From assembly GCA_900547965.1 (NCBI GenBank), contig URJE01000061.1:1-10528 (forward strand): a stretch of DNA of 10,528 nt, read 5' to 3'. Source of the stretch: an uncultured Eggerthella sp. (lineage in GTDB: Bacteria; Actinomycetota; Coriobacteriia; Coriobacteriales; Eggerthellaceae). The notes under the pieces were generated by a model. That model saw only the letters and a list, made by a program, of their open reading frames with translations. It was not told where the DNA came from and did no database searches. Numbering within the stretch: position 1 is the first letter of the stretch; each line of letters begins with the position of its first letter. Position numbers and translations under genes: made by a program. Positions 1 to 6,373 of this stretch are shown here, piece after piece.

Positions 1-55
1 CTTAGCCCTTAGCCCTTAGCCCTTAGCCCTTAGCCCTTAGCCCTTAGCCCTTAGC
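1..55. repeat. Heptanucleotide tandem array (TTAGCCC)n
   Basis: Seven full perfect copies of TTAGCCC (2-50) plus partial copies at both ends; the array probably continues left of the window. Because 7 is not a multiple of 3, every three units put a TAG in each + frame, and the complement GGGCTAA puts a TAA in each - frame. The array therefore cannot be coding on either strand and would stop any frame entering it. It ends 56 bases before the methyltransferase start codon. It resembles the short tandemly repeated repetitive heptamers known from cyanobacterial genomes in form, not in sequence. Function unknown; copy number variation by slippage is plausible. Confidence 0.95.
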
Positions 56-111
56 GAGTCTTACATACAGTACCGCTATCGCCCAATTTAAAACCAACAA
101 GAAAGGTAAAC

Positions 112-900
112 ATGGATCCCGAATTTGCCCAAGATATCTGTGAGTTGAACAACCATTTTTACCGAACTTGGGCAAACTCATTTTCCGATACCCGCCATAG
201 CGCATGGCCAGGCTGGATTCGTTGCCTCGAAGAATCGGGGTTGACCAGTGAGCCCCATCCTGACCAATTGCCTCTCCATGTACTTGATGTTGCTTGCGGC
301 AATCTACGTTTCGAGAGACACCTTGCTCGCTCAATGCCCAATGCCGTTATCGAAGTCCAAGCACTTGACGCCTGTGACGAACTGGCCCAAAGCAGCATTC
401 AGCTTCCCTCGAATGCTTTCGTTTCATTCACCCACTGCGATGTCATGGAGGAGTTGCAATCAGGCACCTTGGCCGATGCGCTTCGATTCGATACATGGGC
501 GGATTTGAGCGTGTCGTTCGGCTTTCTACACCATATCCCCCTTCCTGAATGGCGTGAGACGTTCCTGCAGACGTTGATAAGAGCAACTAAGCCAGGGGGT
601 TTCTCCTGCGTTTCGCTTTGGCGGTTCTTGACCGACGAGGGGCTTGCCGCTAAGGCAAAAACAAGTACCGCATCAGGAATAGCAGAGCTGGGATACCCCG
701 AAGAGCAATTCGGCAAAGGTGATTGCCTGCTGGGCTGGAGAAACGAAGCAGGAGCTTACCGTTATTGTCATAGTTTTTCAGATGAAGAGATCGATGATCT
801 TGCAAGCGCCATTGCGGACGAAGCTTGTTTAAAGGCTCGCTTTCAGGCAGATGGACGCACGGGCACCCTCAACGAATACCTGGTTTTCCAAAGAGCCTAG
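112..900 (+). CDS. Class I SAM-dependent methyltransferase, Trm9/ALKBH8-like
   Basis: 262 aa, cytosolic, no signal peptide or membrane segment. The SAM-binding motif I is VLDVACGNLRFERHL (residues 57-71). Post-motifs follow: an acidic region near Asp86, the motif IV/V region with GFLHHIPLPEW (137-147), and TKPGG (159-163). Outside the Rossmann core, three patches resemble the Trm9/ALKBH8 tRNA wobble-uridine carboxymethyl methyltransferases: FSDTR...WP near the N-terminus (24-33), GDCLLGWR (203-210), and RYCHSFSDEEI (217-227, compare Trm9 RYYH.F..EL). The substrate is thus inferred to be tRNA but is not proven; the general methyltransferase call is secure. The start is supported by GAAAGG at 101-106, five bases before ATG. 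No + strand terminator with a T-run is seen after the stop. The gene converges on the hydrogenase operon and sits alone beside the heptamer array. Confidence 0.88.
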   Translation: MDPEFAQDICELNNHFYRTWANSFSDTRHSAWPGWIRCLEESGLTSEPHPDQLPLHVLDVACGNLRFERHLARSMPNAVIEVQALDACDELAQSSIQLPSNAFVSFTHCDVMEELQSGTLADALRFDTWADLSVSFGFLHHIPLPEWRETFLQTLIRATKPGGFSCVSLWRFLTDEGLAAKAKTSTASGIAELGYPEEQFGKGDCLLGWRNEAGAYRYCHSFSDEEIDDLASAIADEACLKARFQADGRTGTLNEYLVFQRA

Positions 901-976
901 TAGCTGATTTGCTCCTGGCTTTCACACTCCCCCGATTCGCCACCACGCACCTTCCTTAATCATGTACATACTCTTG

Positions 977-1016
977 AAAACGAAAAAGGAACCCAGCCTT
1001 GCGGCCGAGCTCCTTT
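977..1016 (-). terminator. Intrinsic terminator of the hya operon
   Basis: On the minus strand a 14-bp stem (1016-1003 with 998-985) closes on a GCAA tetraloop (1002-999) and is followed by TTTTT-CG-TTTT (987-977). Three of the pairs are G-U wobbles, so the fold is good only as minus-strand RNA; on the + strand they become mismatches and no T-run follows. It lies 30 bases after the hyaC stop. Confidence 0.93.
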
Positions 1017-1045
1017 GTTAAGCGCTTCTACCTTACGGTATATGC

Positions 1046-1738
1046 TTAGTGATGGTCTACGGAATGATCCTCGCCAACGATAACGTGACGGTTAGGATCG
1101 TAAACCAAGCCACCATGCTCCTTACCAAAGAACATAAGGTTTGCGTTAGCAGTACCCTCGATGAATACGAGGTATGCATGCAGCATGGTGAAGATGATGA
1201 ATACGAACATCATGAAGTAGTGGATGATGCGCATAGACATCGCGCCACCAACAAAAGCGGTACCAGCTGCGAAGAAGGTCCACTCTGAGGTGGGTACCCA
1301 CAGGCAAAGACCCGTGTAAGCCATGATAAGGATCAGGATGCCGATGGCAAAGTACGAGATCTTCTGAGGAACACCAAGCTTTGCGGAAAGCGGATGATCC
1401 TTCTTCATGAACAAGTAGTACTTGATCCAAGGGATAAGCTGATGCTTGTTGTCGTCCTGAGGCATCCAGGTCTTGTAGTCGCGAACACGGTTACGCGTGC
1501 CGCCCGTAGGAGCAGAGGTAACCAAGAATGCAAGCACATAGCGAACGATGCAGTTGAAGAGCAGCACCAGACCGCAGAATACATGCACGCCGCGAGCAAC
1601 GCCCGTAAGAGCTGCCCAGAACGGGAAGTGGATCAAGAAGCCAGAGAAAATAAGCAGAACCATGCAGCTAAGGTTGATCCAGTGGGTGATACGCATCGGC
1701 AGAGGATGCGCTTCACGGTAATGAGCCAAATGTGCCAT
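1046..1738 (-). CDS. hyaC: [NiFe]-hydrogenase cytochrome b subunit HyaC
   Basis: 230 aa integral membrane cytochrome b (HupC/HyaC/HydC family) that takes electrons from the small subunit and reduces membrane quinone. Four hydrophobic segments are visible at about 16-38, 47-72, 126-148 and 172-193. Candidate haem-ligand histidines sit where the family has them: His19 in THW at the start of helix 1, His52 in helix 2, and His173 and His187 fourteen residues apart in helix 4. The C-terminus is His/Asp-rich (GEDHSVDHH). The start ATG directly abuts the hyaB stop codon (TAAATG), with a GGGGGG ribosome-binding site at the end of hyaB, so translation is probably coupled. It is the last gene of the operon, followed by the terminator. 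No hyaD-type protease or hyp gene follows, unlike many hya operons. Confidence 0.95.
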   Translation of the reverse strand: MAHLAHYREAHPLPMRITHWINLSCMVLLIFSGFLIHFPFWAALTGVARGVHVFCGLVLLFNCIVRYVLAFLVTSAPTGGTRNRVRDYKTWMPQDDNKHQLIPWIKYYLFMKKDHPLSAKLGVPQKISYFAIGILILIMAYTGLCLWVPTSEWTFFAAGTAFVGGAMSMRIIHYFMMFVFIIFTMLHAYLVFIEGTANANLMFFGKEHGGLVYDPNRHVIVGEDHSVDHH

Positions 1739-3427
1739 TTACTTCACCCCCCAAGGGCTGGTAACGGTTTCAAAGTGCTTACCGGTGGAAGGCTCGGTCA
1801 CGTGCACGGCGCAAGCGGTGCAGGGGTCGAAGCTGTGTACCGTACGCAGAGCGTTGATAGGCATATCAACGTCAGCAACGGGGGTACCGATAAGAGCCTG
1901 CTCCATCGGGCCCTGTACGCCTTCGGCGTTGCGGGGAGCGATGTTCCAGGTGGTAGGAATGATGATCTGGTAATCGGTGATCTTACCGTTGTTAACCTTT
2001 TCGGTGTGCAGCAATGCGCCACGAGGTGCTTCCCAAAGGCCCGTGCCTTCGCCCGTGATGGTTTCAGGGGTACGGAAGTACTCGGAGTCGCCACCCTTAA
2101 CAGCCTCAATGAGCTCGTCAACCCATTCAACCATGCATTCGGCAATGTAGATGGGCTCGACGTTGCGAGCAGCTACGCGGCCAAGGGTGCTCTGCAGCTG
2201 AGGGATGGTAAGACCAAGGTCGGCGCACAGACCGTCAACAGCAGGCTTAACGAACTCGTTGCCACGCAGGTAAGCAGCAAGAACACGGGAGAACGGACCA
2301 GCTTCCATGCACTTACCGTCGTAGGAAGGTGCCTTCGACCAGGAGTAGCGATCGTTGATATCGCCGATCTCGTGACCATTTTCCTCGCGCAGGGTGCCAG
2401 CCTTGTAGTACTCGGTGAACTCGGGCTCGGTGATGCCTTCACGGGGATTGAGGTCGGAGTCGCCCACATACCAGGAATGACCGATGTATTCCTTGATGAG
2501 GTCAACGTCAACCTCGGAAAGGTTAAGGTTCTCATCGATAACGCCAGAAGGCAGATAACGATCAGCCAGAGCGAAGCTCGGACGCTCGAAAACGCCCCAA
2601 GCAACATAGCGGCCGCAGCCCTTACCGAAGGAAAGAGCTTCCTTGTAATAAGGAGCAATAGCCTTGGTGTCAGGGATGATGGTTGCCTTGATCCAGTCAC
2701 GCAGCTCGTGAACGAGAGACCACAGATCGTCGAGCTTTTCTTCCGTGGGAACAAAAGAGGTGCCGCCGGGAACGATGGTCATAACATGAGGCATCTTGCC
2801 GCCAAGAAGGGCGCAAACCTCGGATGCCTTGGACTGCATGGTGAGAGCTTCAATGTAATGAGCGGTAGCGATAAGGTCGAGTTCAGCAGGAAGCTTGAAT
2901 TCGGTATCGGACTGACCGTTCTTCCACCAGTTGCCGGAGAAGATGGACATCTGACCATTTTCTGCGAACTTGGTGAGGCGCTCCTGAAGTGCCTTCAGGT
3001 CGGACTGGCAGGAAGTGCCTGCAGCCTCTACCAGATCGTAGGCGCTGCCTACGTTTGCCTTCAGAGCGTTCAGGGGGTTTACGTAGTCCAGAGCAGCCAA
3101 GGTGTAGAACCACAGAATATGGCTGTGCAGGAACTGTGCGCCCTCGATGAGATTGCGGATGATACGGGCATTGTTGGAAATGGTGATGCCGTATGCCTTT
3201 TCAGCAGCAATGGTTGCAGCGTGGGAGTGGGATACGGGGCAAACACCGCAGATGCGCTGCACGATGTGAGCAGCATCTTCAGGCGTGCGATCCTTAACTA
3301 CGAGTTCCATGCCGCGGAAGCAGCCGCCGGAAACCCAAGCATCGGAAACAACACCGTTTTCAACCTCCATCTCTACGCGGAGATGACCCTCAATACGGGT
3401 TACGGGATCGATTACGGAACGTGCCAT
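1739..3427 (-). CDS. hyaB: [NiFe]-hydrogenase large subunit HyaB
   Basis: 562 aa catalytic subunit carrying the NiFe(CN)2CO centre, which splits H2. The N-terminal nickel motif is RICGVCPVSH (Cys60, Cys63, His67) and the C-terminal motif is DPCTACAVH (Cys536, Cys539, His542). RIEGH (11-15) is the usual conserved N-terminal element. After His542 there are exactly 20 residues ending in WGVK. By analogy with group 1 hydrogenases this tail is removed by a maturation protease, which must be encoded elsewhere. The subunit has no export signal of its own and would be carried out with HyaA through the Tat system. Only three bases separate it from hyaA, with GGGAGG near the hyaA stop as ribosome-binding site. 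Its codon use strictly avoids TTA, CTA and TCA, suggesting strong expression. Confidence 0.97.
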   Translation of the reverse strand: MARSVIDPVTRIEGHLRVEMEVENGVVSDAWVSGGCFRGMELVVKDRTPEDAAHIVQRICGVCPVSHSHAATIAAEKAYGITISNNARIIRNLIEGAQFLHSHILWFYTLAALDYVNPLNALKANVGSAYDLVEAAGTSCQSDLKALQERLTKFAENGQMSIFSGNWWKNGQSDTEFKLPAELDLIATAHYIEALTMQSKASEVCALLGGKMPHVMTIVPGGTSFVPTEEKLDDLWSLVHELRDWIKATIIPDTKAIAPYYKEALSFGKGCGRYVAWGVFERPSFALADRYLPSGVIDENLNLSEVDVDLIKEYIGHSWYVGDSDLNPREGITEPEFTEYYKAGTLREENGHEIGDINDRYSWSKAPSYDGKCMEAGPFSRVLAAYLRGNEFVKPAVDGLCADLGLTIPQLQSTLGRVAARNVEPIYIAECMVEWVDELIEAVKGGDSEYFRTPETITGEGTGLWEAPRGALLHTEKVNNGKITDYQIIIPTTWNIAPRNAEGVQGPMEQALIGTPVADVDMPINALRTVHSFDPCTACAVHVTEPSTGKHFETVTSPWGVK

Positions 3428-3430
3428 AGG

Positions 3431-4648
3431 TTACTTGCCTCCCTTCAGAACTTCTTCGTCGTACTGGCCGATGGACTCTTTGGGATGCTTCTTATCCCAC
3501 TCGCGGATAGGCTCGAAATCAGCGCCACCGTCGGTGCGGCCCATCTTCTTCATGCCGAAGCCGTGAATAACAAGTGCGGCAGCCACAACGCCCGTGAGCG
3601 TCCAAGCGATTGCCTCAGGCTGAACAACCAGGCCACCAATGCGCAGGTCGCGGAAACGCGCGCGGAAGGGCGTGTTGGTTTCAACCCAGTTCTCGCCAGG
3701 ATCGTTGGGGTTAGCCGTGCAGCAACCGATGCAAGGGCCGCCCGCTGCAACGCACCAGGAACGACGATGGTTCCAACGAACAACACCGCAATTGGCCTTG
3801 GTCTGAGGACCGCGGCAGCCCATGGGATACAGGCAGTAGCCCTTGGCCTCTTCTTCGGTGCCGAATGCGTAGACGAATTCGCCATTCTCGAAGTGACCAC
3901 GACGCTCGCAGTTGTCATGGATGGTCTGGTTGAAGATGACCTTAGGCTTGTTTTCGGCGGTAAGCTCAGGAAGCTTGCCAACAAGGATTGCGTCTACGAG
4001 AACAGCCTCAAGCCATTCAGGGTTAGCAGGGCAACCAGGGATGTTGATAACCGGGGTGTTGATACCCTGTTTCTTCAGGTACTGCTGAACGCCCAGAGCA
4101 CCAGCGGAGTTGGGGTTTGCACCCATCCAGCCACCGTTTACAGCACAAGAGCCGAGAGCAACAACTGCATTTGCTTTCTCTGCAGCATGGACCAAGTGAT
4201 CGGTACCGGGCTCATTGGCAACACGCAGCGCCTCGCCGTTCCAGCCTTCCAGAACTGCACCTTCGTAAATGAGGATGTAGTTTCCGGCCTCGATCGTCTG
4301 TGCCTTTGCTTCTTCCATGGACCAACCTGCAGCAGCGGAAAGGGTCTCACAATAGTTGAGGGAAACCATTTCCAACACTACGGTTGCGGGATCAGGGGCA
4401 TCTACCTGTGCGAACGACTCCGTACAACCAGTGCAAGAAGCGCCCTCGATCCAGATTGCGGGATACAGGCCGCCAGATTCTGCGCCGATAACGGAATCCT
4501 CGATCGCGCGAGCGACGCGAGGTGCTGCCAGCTCAGACAAGCCTGCAGCCACGGCAAGAGAGCCACAGAGCTTCATGAAGCTACGACGAGAAACACCACG
4601 TGCCTCGAGCTTGCTCAGAAACTCCGGACTAATAGCCTCTGTTACCAT
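3431..4648 (-). CDS. hyaA: [NiFe]-hydrogenase small (FeS) subunit HyaA, Tat-exported
   Basis: 405 aa with a twin-arginine signal (SRRSFMK, 20-26) followed by a hydrophobic stretch ending near ARA (46-48), and a C-terminal membrane anchor at about 346-364, as in group 1 membrane-bound uptake hydrogenases. FeS ligands: proximal Cys72, Cys75, Cys168, Cys206; distal His244, Cys247, Cys272, Cys278; medial Cys287, Cys306, Cys309. Spacings within the distal set match Desulfovibrio enzymes. Cys299 lies seven residues before Cys306, at the place where standard enzymes have Pro, so a medial [4Fe-4S] cluster is predicted. The two extra proximal cysteines of O2-tolerant enzymes are absent (Gly74 and Gly173). 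The start is ATG at 4648 with AAGGAGG seven bases upstream; a GTG two codons further out (4654) lies one base from that site and cannot be used. Membership of the coriobacterial hydrogenase subgroup is likely but was not tested. Confidence 0.96.
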   Translation of the reverse strand: MVTEAISPEFLSKLEARGVSRRSFMKLCGSLAVAAGLSELAAPRVARAIEDSVIGAESGGLYPAIWIEGASCTGCTESFAQVDAPDPATVVLEMVSLNYCETLSAAAGWSMEEAKAQTIEAGNYILIYEGAVLEGWNGEALRVANEPGTDHLVHAAEKANAVVALGSCAVNGGWMGANPNSAGALGVQQYLKKQGINTPVINIPGCPANPEWLEAVLVDAILVGKLPELTAENKPKVIFNQTIHDNCERRGHFENGEFVYAFGTEEEAKGYCLYPMGCRGPQTKANCGVVRWNHRRSWCVAAGGPCIGCCTANPNDPGENWVETNTPFRARFRDLRIGGLVVQPEAIAWTLTGVVAAALVIHGFGMKKMGRTDGGADFEPIREWDKKHPKESIGQYDEEVLKGGK

Positions 4649-4655
4649 GTGCACA

Positions 4656-4662
4656 CCTCCTT
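4656..4662 (-). promoter_or_regulatory. Strong ribosome-binding site deciding the hyaA start
   Basis: AAGGAGG on the minus strand, seven bases before ATG (4648-4646) but only one base before the in-frame GTG at 4654. The spacing selects the ATG. Confidence 0.85.
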
Positions 4663-4772
4663 AAGGGTGTCTTTGTCCTACAAAACTTCTGATGCATATT
4701 CTCGTTGATTTGTTCCCAAAAAAGACTGGTTAATTGCCGAATATCGAGTAATTCCCGCCAATGGTCAGAAAA

Positions 4773-4798
4773 TGTTACTGCCTTATTTTCGAGTAACA
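4773..4798. promoter_or_regulatory. Candidate operator upstream of hyaABC (TGTTACT-N12-AGTAACA)
   Basis: A perfect 7-bp inverted repeat with a 12-base spacer, 125-150 bases upstream of the hyaA start. An additional TCGAGTAA copy lies at 4744-4751 and repeats the one at 4789-4796, exactly 45 bases apart in direct orientation, giving three AGTAA half-sites in the leader. This arrangement is typical of a regulator-binding region. I could not find a convincing sigma-70 promoter for hyaA, so the position relative to the transcription start is unknown, as is the regulator. Confidence 0.4.
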
Positions 4799-4962
4799 CA
4801 TTATTTCTCCACTTTTCAGTGATTAAAAATGATTTATGAGCTATTTTCGGTCATTTCATTGTTTTTGACCGTTCTATTATTTAAAAAATGCGAGTTGCAA
4901 CTAGATTGTTACCCTGCAATCACCGAATGCTCTTCAAATAATGGACATATTTCAGTGTTCGT

Positions 4963-4994
4963 CCTATCCGTTATTTGGATAGGTGTTTTTTCTT
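4963..4994 (+). terminator. Terminator-like hairpin without an assigned gene
   Basis: A perfect 7-bp stem CCTATCC/GGATAGG (4963-4969 and 4977-4983) with a 7-base loop, followed by TG and a T-rich run TTTTTTCTTT. The polarity is + strand only. No well-supported + strand gene lies upstream, since hyaA is transcribed the other way, so it may end a small RNA, a divergent leader transcript or a decayed gene. Confidence 0.5.
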
Positions 4995-5347
4995 TACTAC
5001 CCAGAATTTAATTTTTATCCATCGGCATATTGAAGCAAGTCGCGCTTCCTCGCCACGTTGGCGCACCATTATTTGAAACTGGGATTTTTTGCGGACAATG
5101 CCTTGCTTTTGCGCCGGCAACATGTTCGCCCGCGCAAAAGCTGCGACCAAAACAATCCGACACTTCCCCAACGGTCGCACCGACAATCGAGTCCATCAAC
5201 GGCAATAACACCCCACTTAGACCACCAGAGCAGCACCGCCCTGTTAAGGCGGCATTAAATCCAAGGGCAAGAAGCACGAGCACCACAGCGTTTTCTCAAT
5301 AAAGCGTTATCATTGGCAAATTATCGCTATCCCAGAAAGGACGCTCC

Positions 5348-6193
5348 ATGAGCAACGCAACCATCGCCTACCTCGGACCGCAAGGAACCTATTCCGATGA
5401 GGCTGCCCGTCTTTTTGCAAAGAAAATGGGCTGCGAAAACCCCGAATTTGTGGAGTGCCCTTCCTTCAACGAGGTTCACGAAGCGGTTGATCGCGGTCGT
5501 TGCGAATTCGGAGTTATGCCGATCGAGAACTCGCTTGAAGGCGTGGTTACCGCCACGCTCGACACCTTGGCATTCAAGGGCGGCGTGAGCATCATGGGCT
5601 CAACCGTGCTCAACATCCACCACTGCCTTATGGTGAACCCAGAATCCTCCCTCGATGAGGTGACCACCATCGCCAGCCATCCTCAAGCTTTGGCCCAATG
5701 CCGCCGTTGGCTCGACGCCCATTACCCCTCTGTGCCGCGTTTGGCGGTCTCATCCACTGCAGAAGGCGCGCGCAAAGCTTCTCAGGACAAAACAGTGGCG
5801 GGCATTTCCAGCAAATTCGCAGGACAGCTGTTCGACTGCACTATTGCCGAAGAGGGTATCGAAGACCACTACGGCAACCAGACGCGCTTCGTGCTCATTG
5901 CCCGCCAAGGTCACGAACCAGTGCTCGAGAGCGACAACATGAAAACCACGCTGGCGCTTTCGTTGAACGCCGATAAGCCTGGCTCCCTATTAATGATTCT
6001 CTCCGAACTGAACTACGCCAACGTAAACTTGACCATGATCCAGAGCCGCCCCACCAAACAAGGGCTGGGAGATTACCTCTTCTTCATCGACATCGAAGGC
6101 ACGCCCGCCAATCCCGCAATCAAAACCGCACTCGACTGCCTTCGCCTGAAACTGCGCGAAGTAAAGGTGCTTGGATCCTACCCCGCCGAATAG
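5348..6193 (+). CDS. pheA: Prephenate dehydratase PheA (monofunctional, ACT-regulated)
   Basis: 281 aa, the usual length for a stand-alone bacterial prephenate dehydratase without a chorismate mutase domain. It converts prephenate to phenylpyruvate in phenylalanine synthesis, in the cytosol. The catalytic domain starts with IAYLGPQGTYSDEA (6-19), contains MPIENSLEG (57-65), and ends with the signature NQTRF (177-181) whose Thr179 is the known catalytic residue of the family. The C-terminal ACT domain spans about 200-280, with DKPGSLL (209-215) and the QSRP...GDYLFFID stretch (232-248), which form the phenylalanine-binding site in relatives, so feedback inhibition by Phe is expected. AGAAAGGA lies six bases before the ATG. 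It stands alone, convergent with the mutY-like gene, with a long hairpin just after the stop. No Phe-rich leader peptide or attenuator was seen upstream. Confidence 0.97.
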   Translation: MSNATIAYLGPQGTYSDEAARLFAKKMGCENPEFVECPSFNEVHEAVDRGRCEFGVMPIENSLEGVVTATLDTLAFKGGVSIMGSTVLNIHHCLMVNPESSLDEVTTIASHPQALAQCRRWLDAHYPSVPRLAVSSTAEGARKASQDKTVAGISSKFAGQLFDCTIAEEGIEDHYGNQTRFVLIARQGHEPVLESDNMKTTLALSLNADKPGSLLMILSELNYANVNLTMIQSRPTKQGLGDYLFFIDIEGTPANPAIKTALDCLRLKLREVKVLGSYPAE

Positions 6194-6206
6194 ATAGCCG
6201 CTACCG

Positions 6207-6302
6207 CAAAACAAAAAGCGCCTGTTGCCCCTCACGCGAACCGTCCCCCACTTCTCTCTATGCTAAAAGTGAAAGACGGTTTGAAATGGCAACAGGCGCT
6301 TT
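6207..6302 (-). terminator. Long structured hairpin between convergent genes, likely terminator
   Basis: A perfect 15-bp inverted repeat (6215-6229 with 6288-6302; arm AAAGCGCCTGTTGCC). Nested inside are a 9-bp stem with one G-U (6237-6245 with 6275-6283) and a 5-bp stem CACTT/AAGTG (6249-6253 with 6267-6271). Read on the minus strand it is followed by TTTTTGTTTTG, so it should end the mutY-like operon. On the + strand, 21 bases after the pheA stop, only TTTGCTT follows, so any termination there would be weaker. The 58 bases between the outer arms are unusual for a simple terminator. Confidence 0.65.
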
Positions 6303-6373
6303 GCTTATCGAGCGAAGATGCTTCTTGCTGTCGGCATAGCGCGAAGCGGAACCACACGATGCTCCAACAGGTC

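Larger units (their letters stand above)
4649..5347. other. Gene-poor intergenic region between hyaA and pheA
   Basis: About 700 bases with no convincing gene. The left half (4680-5020) is markedly AT-richer than its surroundings and holds the hya operator candidate, a 60-codon + strand frame (4829-5011) without a ribosome-binding site, and a terminator-like hairpin at 4963-4994. The right half (5020-5300) is GC-richer and has overlapping frames on both strands. The minus frame from 5295 to 5008 contains a hydrophobic, glycine-rich stretch that might be a remnant of a membrane protein. The pheA ribosome-binding site (AGAAAGGA, about 5334-5341) closes the region. The compositional step near 5020 suggests that two pieces of different history meet here. 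Confidence 0.6.

Noticed and set aside
1..55. CRISPR array
   Set aside because: The 7-base units have no spacers between them; this is a simple tandem repeat.
890..930. Weak AGAGCC/GGCTTT pairing after the methyltransferase gene
   Set aside because: A 19-base loop, only six pairs with a wobble, and no T-run; not called a terminator.
4652..4654. GTG start for hyaA
   Set aside because: It is one base from the ribosome-binding site, too close for initiation.
1394..4708. 1104-codon + strand open frame
   Set aside because: It is the codon-aligned complement of hyaA, hyaB and part of hyaC, with no ribosome-binding site and no recognisable domain. All hydrogenase motifs are on the minus strand.
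4829..5011. 60-codon + strand frame with two hydrophobic stretches
   Set aside because: No ribosome-binding site before the ATG, and a terminator-like hairpin falls within its 3' part. A small membrane protein cannot be excluded but is not supported.
5030..5302. 90-codon + strand frame before pheA
   Set aside because: No ribosome-binding site, low-complexity Pro/Thr/Ser composition, and overlap with an equally long frame on the other strand.
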